In this document: positions 18,831-26,803 of the stretch, in pieces | How the letters are laid out: each line of letters starts with the position of its first letter | Numbering within the stretch: the first letter of the stretch is position 1 | Source: Streptomyces griseoluteus | GTDB lineage: Bacteria > Actinomycetota > Actinomycetes > Streptomycetales > Streptomycetaceae | DNA length: 64,000 nt | NCBI GenBank assembly: GCA_000717735.1 | Contig: JOBE01000041.1 | Coordinates: 1 to 64,000, forward strand | Reading direction: 5' to 3' | Made by a program: the position numbers and the translations under genes | Notes under the pieces: generated by a model | Database searches by the model: none | What the model saw: only the letters and a program-made list of their open reading frames with translations | What the model was told of the DNA's origin: nothing

Positions 18831-19559
18831 ATGGTCCCCGTGCCCCAGACCCGCCCGCAGGCCCCGCCCTCGCTCCGCCGTACCCCCGTCCAGCAGCGCA
18901 GCGCCGAACGGCTCGCCCGGATCCTCGACGCCTGCGCCGAGCTGCTCGACGAGACCGGTTACGAGCAGCTGAGCACCCGAGCCGTCGCGAGCCGCGCAGG
19001 CGTTCCCATCGGCTCCGTCTACCGCTTCTTCGGCAACAAGCGGGCGATGGTCGCCGCCCTCGCGCACCGCAACCTCGACGAGTACGCCCGGCGGGTCTCC
19101 GACCGCCTGGCCGCCGCGCCGCTCCTCGACGCCTACGGGGCCATCGACAGCGTCCTGGACGAGTTCATCGCGATGAAAAGGACCGTTCCGGGCTTCGCGC
19201 TCGTCGACTTCGGGGTTCCCGCCACCGCGTCCGGCGAGAGCGCGGGTGAGGGAGACGGTGACGGAGGGGATGACCGAGGGGATGACGGAGAAGGGGACGG
19301 AGAGGGGAGCGGTGGGACTTCCGCGGGGAGCCTCGCCGAGGACCCCAACCGGCAGGTCGCCGAACGGATCTGCACCCTCCTCGCCACCCATCTGAACCGT
19401 CCCTCCGACGACGACCTGCGGCGGAAGGTCCTGGTCGGCGTCGAGACCGCCGACGCCCTCGTCCGGCTCGCCTTCCGTACGGATCCCTCCGGCGATCCGG
19501 CGCTGATCGACGAGACGCGCCACCTGCTCCATGCCTATCTGGCCCACTGGCTCGCGTAA
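18831..19559 (+). CDS. TetR/AcrR regulator with acidic insert
   Basis: The 242-residue protein has a TetR helix-turn-helix (STRAVASRAGVPIGSVYRFF around 46-65) and a C-terminal domain broken by a low-complexity stretch of about 35 residues rich in Gly, Asp and Glu (about 135-165). The DNA there is a run of GGxGA-type repeats, so the insert probably arose by slippage. It lies 74 bases before a molybdopterin oxidoreductase gene whose promoter carries a TetR-type palindrome; either self-control or control of that gene is plausible. Confidence 0.88.
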   Translation: MVPVPQTRPQAPPSLRRTPVQQRSAERLARILDACAELLDETGYEQLSTRAVASRAGVPIGSVYRFFGNKRAMVAALAHRNLDEYARRVSDRLAAAPLLDAYGAIDSVLDEFIAMKRTVPGFALVDFGVPATASGESAGEGDGDGGDDRGDDGEGDGEGSGGTSAGSLAEDPNRQVAERICTLLATHLNRPSDDDLRRKVLVGVETADALVRLAFRTDPSGDPALIDETRHLLHAYLAHWLA

Positions 19560-19586
19560 CCTGCCGCACCCCCTCCCGAACGTGCC

Positions 19587-19598
19587 TACCGGTCGGTA
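19587..19598. promoter_or_regulatory. TetR-type palindrome TACCG-GT-CGGTA
   Basis: A perfect five-base inverted repeat with a two-base centre lies 36 bases before the molybdopterin oxidoreductase ATG. On the minus strand it reads ATACCGACCGGTA, close to sites at 39639, 45149 and 49028. Confidence 0.55.
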
Positions 19599-19633
19599 TG
19601 CTCGGCGGCCCGACCTCGGACCAGGGAGACCCC

Positions 19634-21835
19634 ATGTCCACCGCCCTGCGCATCTGTCCCCTCTGCGAAGCGACCTGCGGACTGACCCTGACCATCGAGG
19701 GGACCCGCGTCACCGGTGCGCGCGGCGACCGCGACGACATCTTCAGCCAGGGGTTCCTCTGCCCGAAGGGCGCGGCCTTCCCCGAGGTCGACGCCGACCC
19801 GGAACGGCTCCGTAGCCCCATGGTCCGGAAGGACGGGCGCCTCCAGGAGGCCACCTGGGAGGAGGCGTTCGACACGATCGCCGCCAGAATCCGTCCGCTC
19901 GTCGAGGAGTACGGGCCGGATGCCGTGGGTATCGTCCTGGGCAACCCCAATGTGCACACGATGGCCGGCGCCCTCTACCCGCCCCTGCTGCTCGGCGCGT
20001 TGCGCACCAGGAACCTCTTCACGGCGTCCACGATCGACCAGATGCCCAAGCACGTCTCCAGCGGCCTGCTGTTCGGAGACGCCTTCGCCATCCCCGTACC
20101 GGACCTGGACCGCACCGACCATCTGCTGATCCTCGGAGCCAACCCGCTGGACTCCAACGGAAGCCTGTGCACGGCCCCCGACTTCCCCGGCAGGCTCAAG
20201 GCACTGCGCCGGCGCGGCGGCACCCTCACCGTCGTCGACCCCCGGCGGACCCGCACCGCCCGCCTCGCCGACCGGCACGTCGCGATCCGCCCCGGCGCCG
20301 ACGCGCTCCTCCTCGCCGCGCTCGTCCACACCCTCTTCGAGGAGGAACTCGCCGACCTCGGCCCGCTTGCCGACGAGGTGGAGGGCGTCGAGGAAGTGCG
20401 GTCGGCGACAGCGGAGTTCAGCCCCGAGGCCGTCGCCGCCGCCTGTGACGTGGACGCGGACACCATCCGCGCCCTCGCCCGGGAACTCGCCGCCGCGCCC
20501 ACCGCCGCCGTCTACGGGCGGATGGGCAGCTCCACCGTGGTGTACGGCACCCTCGCCAACTGGCTCGTCGACGTCCTCAACATCCTCACCGGCAACCTCG
20601 ACCGGCCCGGCGGCGCCCTCTTCCCCCTCTCCGCCACCACGCCCGCCCCCCGCCCCGCGGGCCCCGGCAGGGGCTTCGCCCTCGGCCGCCGGCACAGCCG
20701 GGTCTCCCACCACCCGGAGGTCAAGGGCGAGTTGCCCCTCGTCGCGCTCGCCGAGGAGATCGAGACGCCGGGGGAGGGGCGGATCCGCGCACTGATCACC
20801 ATCGCCGCCAATCCCGTTCTCTCCGCCCCCGACGGCAACCGCCTGGACCGGGCCCTCGACTCCCTCGACCTCATGGTCGCCGTAGACCCGTACCTCAACG
20901 AGACCACCCGCCACGCCGACGTCCTGCTGCCGCCGCCCCCGCCGTCCCGCAGCGCCCACTTCGACTTCGCCTTCAACGGGTTCGCCGTCCGCGACCAGGT
21001 CCGCTACACCCCGGCGGCCGTCCCCCTCGAAGCGGACCGGATGGACGAGTGCGAGATCCATGCCCGGTTGATCCTTGCCGTCTCAGGGATGCACGGCGCG
21101 CCGCCGTCGGCCGTGGACGACCTCGCCGTCGACACCACCCTCGCCAAGGCCGTGACCCAGGAGCACTCGCCGGCGTACGGCGCCGACCCCAAGGAGTTCG
21201 CCGCCCGGCTCACCGGGGACACCGGGGCCGAGCGCCGGCTCGACCTGATGCTGCGCCTCGGCCCGTACGGGCTCACCCTCGACGAGCTGCGGGCCCATCC
21301 GCACGGCATCGACCTCGGCCCGCTGAAGCCGCGCCTCCCTCAGGTCCTGAAGACCCGCAGCGGGCGGATCGAGCTGTTCCCCGCACCCCTCGCCGCAGAC
21401 CTGCCGCGCTTGCGCGCCGCGCTCGACGCCGTACCCGACGAGGGCACCCTCCAGCTCGTCGGGCGCCGGCACCTGCGCTCGAACAACAGCTGGCTGCACA
21501 ACGTTCCGGCCCTCGGCGGCGGCTCGAACCGCTGCACCCTCCAGGTGCACCCCGAGGACGCGGCCCGGCTGCGGCTGACCGACGGCGGCCTCGCCCGGGT
21601 CAAGGGCGCGGGCGGCGAGCTCGAAGTGCCGGTCGAGGTGACCGAAGGGGTACGTGAGGGCGTGGTGAGCCTTCCGCACGGCTGGGGCCACGACCGGCCG
21701 GGCACCCGGCTGACCGTGGCCTCCGCCCGCCCCGGCGTCAACGTCAACCAGCTGCTCGACGGTTCCCTGATCGACCCGCTGTCGGGGACCGCCGTTCTGA
21801 ACGGCTTCCCCGTCGAGGTGTCGCCCCTGCCGTGA
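19634..21835 (+). CDS. Molybdopterin oxidoreductase (MopB family)
   Basis: This 733-residue enzyme has an N-terminal [4Fe-4S] motif (CPLCEATCGLTL at 9-20, then FLCPKG near 41-46), molybdopterin-binding domains, and a C-terminal MopB dinucleotide-binding domain (SNNSWLHN, NVNQLLDG). The region that normally supplies the metal ligand reads STIDQMPKH, with no cysteine or selenocysteine, so the ligand is uncertain. No partner iron-sulfur or membrane subunit is encoded nearby, so it is probably a cytosolic single-subunit enzyme using a general electron carrier. GGGAGA before the ATG serves as ribosome site. The substrate is unknown. Confidence 0.88.
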   Translation: MSTALRICPLCEATCGLTLTIEGTRVTGARGDRDDIFSQGFLCPKGAAFPEVDADPERLRSPMVRKDGRLQEATWEEAFDTIAARIRPLVEEYGPDAVGIVLGNPNVHTMAGALYPPLLLGALRTRNLFTASTIDQMPKHVSSGLLFGDAFAIPVPDLDRTDHLLILGANPLDSNGSLCTAPDFPGRLKALRRRGGTLTVVDPRRTRTARLADRHVAIRPGADALLLAALVHTLFEEELADLGPLADEVEGVEEVRSATAEFSPEAVAAACDVDADTIRALARELAAAPTAAVYGRMGSSTVVYGTLANWLVDVLNILTGNLDRPGGALFPLSATTPAPRPAGPGRGFALGRRHSRVSHHPEVKGELPLVALAEEIETPGEGRIRALITIAANPVLSAPDGNRLDRALDSLDLMVAVDPYLNETTRHADVLLPPPPPSRSAHFDFAFNGFAVRDQVRYTPAAVPLEADRMDECEIHARLILAVSGMHGAPPSAVDDLAVDTTLAKAVTQEHSPAYGADPKEFAARLTGDTGAERRLDLMLRLGPYGLTLDELRAHPHGIDLGPLKPRLPQVLKTRSGRIELFPAPLAADLPRLRAALDAVPDEGTLQLVGRRHLRSNNSWLHNVPALGGGSNRCTLQVHPEDAARLRLTDGGLARVKGAGGELEVPVEVTEGVREGVVSLPHGWGHDRPGTRLTVASARPGVNVNQLLDGSLIDPLSGTAVLNGFPVEVSPLP

Positions 21836-22001
21836 CCCCGGGGCGACCGTCGGCGTGCCCTCAGCCGTGACCCCTTCGCTGACCTGGGGTTTTGCTCGTA
21901 TTGCTCACGCGTCAACATCTTGTTAACGGCAGAAGAGGACACCTACCGTCATCCGGACCGCCGCTCGGCGGCAGTTCAACGGTGAACGTGAGGTGTCCTC
22001 C

Positions 22002-23438
22002 ATGCTGACCGTCCTCGGCTTCGCCATGATCGCGACCTTCCTGGTTCTGATCATGATGAAAAAGATGTCGCCGATCGCGGCACTCGTGCTGATCCCCGCG
22101 CTCTTCTGCGTCGCGGTCGGGCAGGGGGCCCAGCTCGGCGACTACGTGATCGAAGGCGTCGGCAAGCTGGCGCCGACCGCCGCGATGCTGATGTTCGCCA
22201 TCGTGTACTTCGGCGTCATGATCGACGTGGGCCTCTTCGACCCGATCGTCCGGGGCATCCTGCGCTTCTGCAAGGCCGACCCCGTCCGGGTCGTCGTGGG
22301 CACGGCGGTGCTCGCCGCGATCGTCTCGCTGGACGGTGACGGTTCCACGACCTTCATGATCACCGTCTCGGCGATGTATCCGCTGTACAAGCGGCTCGGC
22401 ATGAGCCTGGTGGTCATGACGGGTGTCGCCGCCACCGCCAACGGCGTCATGAACACCCTGCCGTGGGGTGGTCCGACGGCCCGCGCCGCGACCGCGCTGA
22501 AGCTGGACGCCGCCGACATCTTCGTACCGATGATCCCCGCGCTCGGCATGGGCCTGCTCTTCGTCTTCGCCCTCGCGTACGTCCTCGGGCGCCGGGAGCG
22601 CAAGCGCATCGGCTACCTCACGCTCGACGAGGTCCTGGTGCCCGAGGCCGGGACCGAGACCGTGCTGGTCGCGGCGGGCGGCGGTGGCGCGGACCTGGCC
22701 AAGAGGGCGGCGGGCGGCTCCGGTGACGCCCCCGGCGAGCCCACCCCCTCGGGAGTGGGAGCGGGAACGGGAACGGACGACGGCGCGGACGAGGGCTTCC
22801 AGGGACTCGACCCGCACCGTGCGACGCTCCGGCCCAAGCTGTACTGGTTCAACGCCGGCCTGACCGTCGCGCTGCTCACCGCGATGATCCTCGAACTGAT
22901 GCCGATCCCGGTCCTGTTCCTTCTCGGCGCCGCGCTCGCGCTCACCGTCAACTACCCGAACATGGCCGAGCAGAAGGCCCGCATCGCCGCCCACGCCGAC
23001 AACGTCCTCAACGTCGCGGGCATGGTCTTCGCCGCCGCCGTCTTCACCGGTGTCCTGACCGGAACCGGCATGGTCAAGCACATGGCCGACTGGCTCGTCG
23101 GCGCCATCCCCGAGGGCATGGGGCCGTACATGGCCCTGGTCACCGGCGTGCTCAGCCTCCCGCTCACCTACTTCATGTCGAACGACGGCTTCTACTTCGG
23201 CGTCCTGCCGGTCCTCGCGGAGGCGGGCGCCGCCCACGGCGTGTCGCCCCTGGAGATCGCACGGGCCTCGCTGGTCGGTCAGGCCCTGCACATGTCGAGC
23301 CCGCTGGTCCCCGCCGTGTACGTCCTCGTCGGGATGGCGAAGGTGGAGTTCGGCGACCACACCCGGTTCACGGTGAAGTGGGCGGCCCTGACCTCGCTGG
23401 TCGTGCTCGCGGCGGGGATCCTCTTCGGAATCATCTGA
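22002..23438 (+). CDS. CitMHS family divalent-metal citrate transporter
   Basis: The 478-residue membrane protein has about eleven to twelve hydrophobic segments, the conserved SLDGDGSTTFMITVSAMYPL block (about 105-125) and a second half with MSNDGFYFGVLP. A hydrophilic Gly-rich loop lies near 210-265. CitMHS carriers bring in citrate bound to Mg or Ca with protons; the S. coelicolor member takes Ca-citrate. ATG 22002 was preferred over GTG 21993 because GTGAGG (21988-21993) is well spaced for it. No CitAB-like two-component pair lies next to it. Confidence 0.92.
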   Translation: MLTVLGFAMIATFLVLIMMKKMSPIAALVLIPALFCVAVGQGAQLGDYVIEGVGKLAPTAAMLMFAIVYFGVMIDVGLFDPIVRGILRFCKADPVRVVVGTAVLAAIVSLDGDGSTTFMITVSAMYPLYKRLGMSLVVMTGVAATANGVMNTLPWGGPTARAATALKLDAADIFVPMIPALGMGLLFVFALAYVLGRRERKRIGYLTLDEVLVPEAGTETVLVAAGGGGADLAKRAAGGSGDAPGEPTPSGVGAGTGTDDGADEGFQGLDPHRATLRPKLYWFNAGLTVALLTAMILELMPIPVLFLLGAALALTVNYPNMAEQKARIAAHADNVLNVAGMVFAAAVFTGVLTGTGMVKHMADWLVGAIPEGMGPYMALVTGVLSLPLTYFMSNDGFYFGVLPVLAEAGAAHGVSPLEIARASLVGQALHMSSPLVPAVYVLVGMAKVEFGDHTRFTVKWAALTSLVVLAAGILFGII

Positions 23439-23587
23439 ACCCCCGCGGACTGACCGGGGAGTGGGCCGGACGGGTGGAGACGCGGGCCGACGCGGCCGAG
23501 TCGCCACCCTCTGTGTCCATGTCGTGACAGATAGTCGGATTATCGCAGTAAGCGTCCGATGTGCTCACGACTGGAGGATCTTCCACC

Positions 23588-24229
23588 ATGACCACTCCCC
23601 CCACCCGCGCCCTGCTCCGCGCAACACTCACCACCCTGGCGCTCGGCGGCCTGACCTTCGCCGGCGCCCCGACGGCCTTCGCCGCGCCCGGCGACGACGG
23701 TGACGTCAAGGTTCACCAGTCGAGCACGGCCGACACCAACCCGGTCAACCAGCCCCGTGTCGACTGCCCCTTCCGCCTCGCCGCCCTCAACTTCGACGGC
23801 CTGTCGAGCATCAACTACGAGATCTTCGTGCATCCGGGCCAGCCCGGTAACCAGGACGACCCGGTGAGGACCGGGGTCGTCGCCCTCAACGACAACGGTG
23901 ACGGGGCCGCAGGGCCGATCAACCTGGCGGTCGGCATGTACAAGGTCGAGTGGACGTGGCAGGGCAAGCTCGGCGCGCCGAAGTCGAAGGTCTTCAATGT
24001 CATCAGCGCCTGCCACAACAATGGCAACGGCGGCCCCGGCGGAGGCCCCGGCGGCCACGGCAAGCCCCCGCACGGCCCGGTCGGCGCGGGCGGTGGCGGC
24101 AGCGCGCAGATCGCCGCCGAGGACACCTCCACCTTCGGCATCGGGGCGGCCATCGCCGCCGGTGTCGCCGGTACGGCCGGACTCGTCCTGATCCGCCGCT
24201 CGCGCCGCCGCAACGATGGCGCCGCGTAG
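23588..24229 (+). CDS. Secreted, C-terminally anchored protein next to a sortase
   Basis: This 213-residue protein has a Sec signal peptide (cleavage near AFA|APGDDG), a central domain of about 110 residues with no motif I recognise, a Gly/Pro-rich linker, and a C-terminal hydrophobic segment followed by RRSRRR. That tail looks like a wall-sorting signal, but there is no LPXTG-type pentapeptide; the residues before the helix are AAEDTSTFG. GGAGGATC just upstream supports the ATG. It overlaps the class F sortase gene by 14 bases, so the pair is co-expressed and the sortase may act on it. Confidence 0.82.
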   Translation: MTTPPTRALLRATLTTLALGGLTFAGAPTAFAAPGDDGDVKVHQSSTADTNPVNQPRVDCPFRLAALNFDGLSSINYEIFVHPGQPGNQDDPVRTGVVALNDNGDGAAGPINLAVGMYKVEWTWQGKLGAPKSKVFNVISACHNNGNGGPGGGPGGHGKPPHGPVGAGGGGSAQIAAEDTSTFGIGAAIAAGVAGTAGLVLIRRSRRRNDGAA

Positions 24230-24962
24230 GCCGTCCCGCCTCACGCGCAAGCGGCGGCGCCTCCTCCGGCTCGCCAGGACCGTCACGGTCACCGTGGTCC
24301 TGGTGAGCGGAGGGGTCTGGTGGGCCGGCGGCGAGGAGCCGGCCGCCCCGGCGCTCGCCGCCGCCCCCGGCGCTGCGGGTGGAGCCGGGGCGGTCGCGGC
24401 GGCCGGAGCGCCGGCCGCCCTCGACCACAAGGCCAAGCCCAGGCCGAAGCCGAAGGCCACGCCGCCGCCCAGGCCCGCGCCCCCGCCCGCGCCGTTGGCC
24501 CGTTCGCGCCCCACCGCCCTGGCCGTACCGGCCATCACGATCGAGGCGCCCGTGATCGATCTCGGTCTCGACGGGGCGGGCCGGCTCGCCACGCCGCCGG
24601 TCGACAATCCGCAGGTCGTCGGCTGGTACGCGAACGGTGCCACGCCCGGTGAGCGGGGGACCGCGGTGGTCGTCGGCCACCGCGACACCCGCACCGGACC
24701 AGCCGTCTTCCTGAACCTCGACTCGCTCAGTCCCGGCAACACCGTCCGGGTCGCCCGCGCCGACGGCAGGGTCGCCGTATTCACGGTCGACCGGGTCCGC
24801 ACGTACGCCAAGACCGAGTTCCCCGACAAGGAGGTGTACGGCTCCACGGGGCGGCCCGAACTGAGGCTGCTGACCTGCGGAGGAGCCTTCGACCGCAGTA
24901 AGGGCTACGAGTCGAACATCGTCGTCTTCGCCCATCTCACCGACATCGCCCAGAAGATCTGA
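24216..24962 (+). CDS. Class F sortase
   Basis: The 248-residue protein has an N-terminal membrane anchor (about 20-38), a long Pro/Lys/Ala spacer (40-100) and a sortase domain with catalytic His155 (VVVGHRD) and Cys221 (LLTCGG); Arg227 in FDR is the likely third residue. Class F enzymes are typical of actinobacteria and join proteins to the wall or to other acceptors. It starts inside the last codons of the secreted-protein gene, which is its probable substrate or partner. Confidence 0.93.
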   Translation: MAPRRPSRLTRKRRRLLRLARTVTVTVVLVSGGVWWAGGEEPAAPALAAAPGAAGGAGAVAAAGAPAALDHKAKPRPKPKATPPPRPAPPPAPLARSRPTALAVPAITIEAPVIDLGLDGAGRLATPPVDNPQVVGWYANGATPGERGTAVVVGHRDTRTGPAVFLNLDSLSPGNTVRVARADGRVAVFTVDRVRTYAKTEFPDKEVYGSTGRPELRLLTCGGAFDRSKGYESNIVVFAHLTDIAQKI

Positions 24963-25045
24963 CCGGAGATCCGACCGCAGATCGGACCCCAGGTCGGACC
25001 GGAGATCGGACCGGAGATCTGACCGGATATCGCGCCGAGGATCTG
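24962..25045. repeat. 12-base tandem repeat, seven units
   Basis: Seven units of consensus GACCGGAGATCG run without gaps from the last base of the sortase stop codon to 25045, each differing by zero to five bases. The units contain near-palindromic AGATCT/GGATCC-like cores. No coding role is evident. Confidence 0.85.
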
Positions 25046-25140
25046 ACGGAGGTCTCGCAAGAGACCCGACCAGGGGTTCCGACGGATCCCAGCCGCTCCG
25101 TCGGCCCCCTGTCTCCTTCCCTTCCCTTCCCTCCCCTTCC

Positions 25141-25164
25141 GCGCCCGGCGCCTGCGCCGGGCGC
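25141..25164. terminator. Perfect 10-bp stem-loop terminator candidate
   Basis: GCGCCCGGCG and CGCCGGGCGC pair perfectly around the loop CCTG. It lies after the sortase gene, separated from it by the tandem repeat and a pyrimidine run. There is no U-tract, as is common in Streptomyces. Confidence 0.65.
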
Positions 25165-25309
25165 GGCGACGTGTCCGGGCGCCTGTCCAGGAGGTGGATG
25201 CCAGTTCCGGCGCCCCGTGGCTGTCCGGTCCCCCCGTGGACAGTGCCCCGCCGGGGCGCCACGATCATCCGGTGAGACCCGGGGCACGTCGCGAGGCCCT
25301 GGCGCCCAA

Positions 25310-25328
25310 AAACTAACAGCGCTAGTTT
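25310..25328. promoter_or_regulatory. TetR-type palindrome AAACTA-N7-TAGTTT
   Basis: A perfect six-base inverted repeat with a seven-base centre lies 49 bases before the aldehyde dehydrogenase ATG. A close copy (AAACTAGCAGTGGTAATTA) sits at 36861-36879 in front of a TetR gene and an acyl-CoA dehydrogenase gene. Confidence 0.65.
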
Positions 25329-25376
25329 GGGTCGACGCCGCCGAACCGGTCGGCCGGGTGAGGGAGAGGGAAGCGC

Positions 25377-26768
25377 ATGAAGGCCCACGACGCGATGTAC
25401 ATCGGCGGGGAGTGGCGACCCGCCTCCTCCACGGACACCATCGCCGTGATCAACCCGGCGGACGAGCAGGTCATCGGACACGTCCCGGCCGGCACCGCGG
25501 CGGACGTCGACGCCGCCGTACGCGCGGCCCGCGCCGCGCTGCCCGGCTGGGCCGCGACCCCGCCCGCCGAGCGCGGCGCCCGCATCGCCGCCCTGCGCGA
25601 CGCGCTGGCCGCCCGCGCGGAGGAGATCGCCGCCACCGTCACCGCCGAACTCGGCGCGCCGCCGCAGCTCGCCGCCGCCGTCCACGCGGGACTGCCGATC
25701 GCCGTGGCGGGCACGTACGCGGAACTCGCCGCCACCCACCCCTTCGAGGAGAAGGTCGGCAACTCCACCGTCTACTCCGAGCCGGTGGGCGTCGTCGCCG
25801 CGATCACCCCCTGGAACTACCCGCTCCACCAGATCGTCGCCAAGGCCGCCCCGGCCCTCGCCGCCGGCTGCACCATCGTCCTCAAGCCCGCCGAGGACAC
25901 CCCGCTCGTCGCCCAGCTCTTCGCCGAGGCCGTGCACGAGGCGGGGATCCCCGCCGGCGTCTTCAACCTGGTCACCGGGCTCGGCCCGGTCGCCGGCCAG
26001 GCCCTCGCCGAGCACCCCGACGTGGACCTCGTCTCCTTCACCGGCTCCACCGCCGTCGGCCGCCGCATCGGCGCGCTCGCCGGCGGGGCCGTCAAGAGGG
26101 TCGCCCTCGAACTCGGCGGCAAGTCCGCCAACGTCATCCTGCCCAGCGCCGACCTCCCGAAGGCCGTCGCCGTCGGCATCGCCAACGTCATGTCCAACTC
26201 CGGCCAGACGTGCAGCGCCTGGACGCGGATGCTGATCCCCGCCGACCGGTACGAGGAGGCGGTGGCCCTCGCCGCCGCGGCCGTCGCCAAGTACGTCCCC
26301 GGAGAGCGCGTCGGCCCCCTCGTCAACGCCAAGCAGCGGGAGCGCGTACGCGGGTACATCGAGAAGGGCATCGAGGAGGGCGCCCGGCTCGTCGCGGGCG
26401 GCCCCGAGGCCCCGCGAGAGACCGGCTACTACGTCTCCCCGACCGTCTTCGCCGACGTCACCCCGGAGATGACCATCGCCCAGGAGGAGATCTTCGGGCC
26501 CGTCGTCGCGCTCCTCCGGTACGAGGACGAGGCCGACGCGCTCGCCATCGCCAACGGCACCGAGTACGGCCTCGCCGGGGCCGTCTGGGGCGAGCCCGAG
26601 GAGGCCGTGGCCTTCGCCCGCCGCATGGAGACCGGCCAGGTCGACATCAACGGCGGCCGGTTCAACCCGCGGGCCCCCTTCGGCGGGTACAAGCAGTCCG
26701 GGGTGGGCCGGGAACTCGGCGCGCACGGCCTCTCCGAGTACCTCCAGACCAAGTCCCTGCAGTTCTGA
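25377..26768 (+). CDS. NAD(P)-dependent aldehyde dehydrogenase
   Basis: A 463-residue full-length family member with TPWNYPLHQ (Asn147), the ELGGKS motif with general base Glu245, and catalytic Cys279 in SGQTCSAWT. It oxidises an aldehyde to the acid using NAD or NADP. GGGAGAGGGA lies just before the ATG. It is followed after 35 bases by a zinc alcohol dehydrogenase, so the pair probably turns an alcohol to an acid through the aldehyde. The palindrome at 25310 suggests control by a TetR protein. Confidence 0.95.
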   Translation: MKAHDAMYIGGEWRPASSTDTIAVINPADEQVIGHVPAGTAADVDAAVRAARAALPGWAATPPAERGARIAALRDALAARAEEIAATVTAELGAPPQLAAAVHAGLPIAVAGTYAELAATHPFEEKVGNSTVYSEPVGVVAAITPWNYPLHQIVAKAAPALAAGCTIVLKPAEDTPLVAQLFAEAVHEAGIPAGVFNLVTGLGPVAGQALAEHPDVDLVSFTGSTAVGRRIGALAGGAVKRVALELGGKSANVILPSADLPKAVAVGIANVMSNSGQTCSAWTRMLIPADRYEEAVALAAAAVAKYVPGERVGPLVNAKQRERVRGYIEKGIEEGARLVAGGPEAPRETGYYVSPTVFADVTPEMTIAQEEIFGPVVALLRYEDEADALAIANGTEYGLAGAVWGEPEEAVAFARRMETGQVDINGGRFNPRAPFGGYKQSGVGRELGAHGLSEYLQTKSLQF

Positions 26769-26803
26769 GTCCTTCCGGTTCCGAGTTCCGAGGAGCACCG
26801 CAC

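Larger units (their letters stand above)
24963..25376. other. Intergenic region with repeats, pyrimidine run, hairpin, operator
   Basis: These 414 bases hold, in order, the 12-base tandem repeat (to 25045), a pyrimidine-rich run at about 25110-25140 made of CCTTC units, a perfect stem-loop at 25141-25164, and a TetR-type palindrome at 25310-25328 before the aldehyde dehydrogenase gene. I see no gene in it. Confidence 0.8.

Noticed and set aside
24962..25045. CRISPR array
   Set aside because: Units are only 12 bases with no spacers and no cas genes nearby; this is a simple tandem repeat.
24003..26798. A 931-residue leftward open frame across the sortase, repeat and aldehyde dehydrogenase region
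   Set aside because: It is antisense to three well-supported genes and its composition is that of a GC-shadow; the SDLRSDLR-type repeat in it is just the translation of the 12-base tandem repeat.
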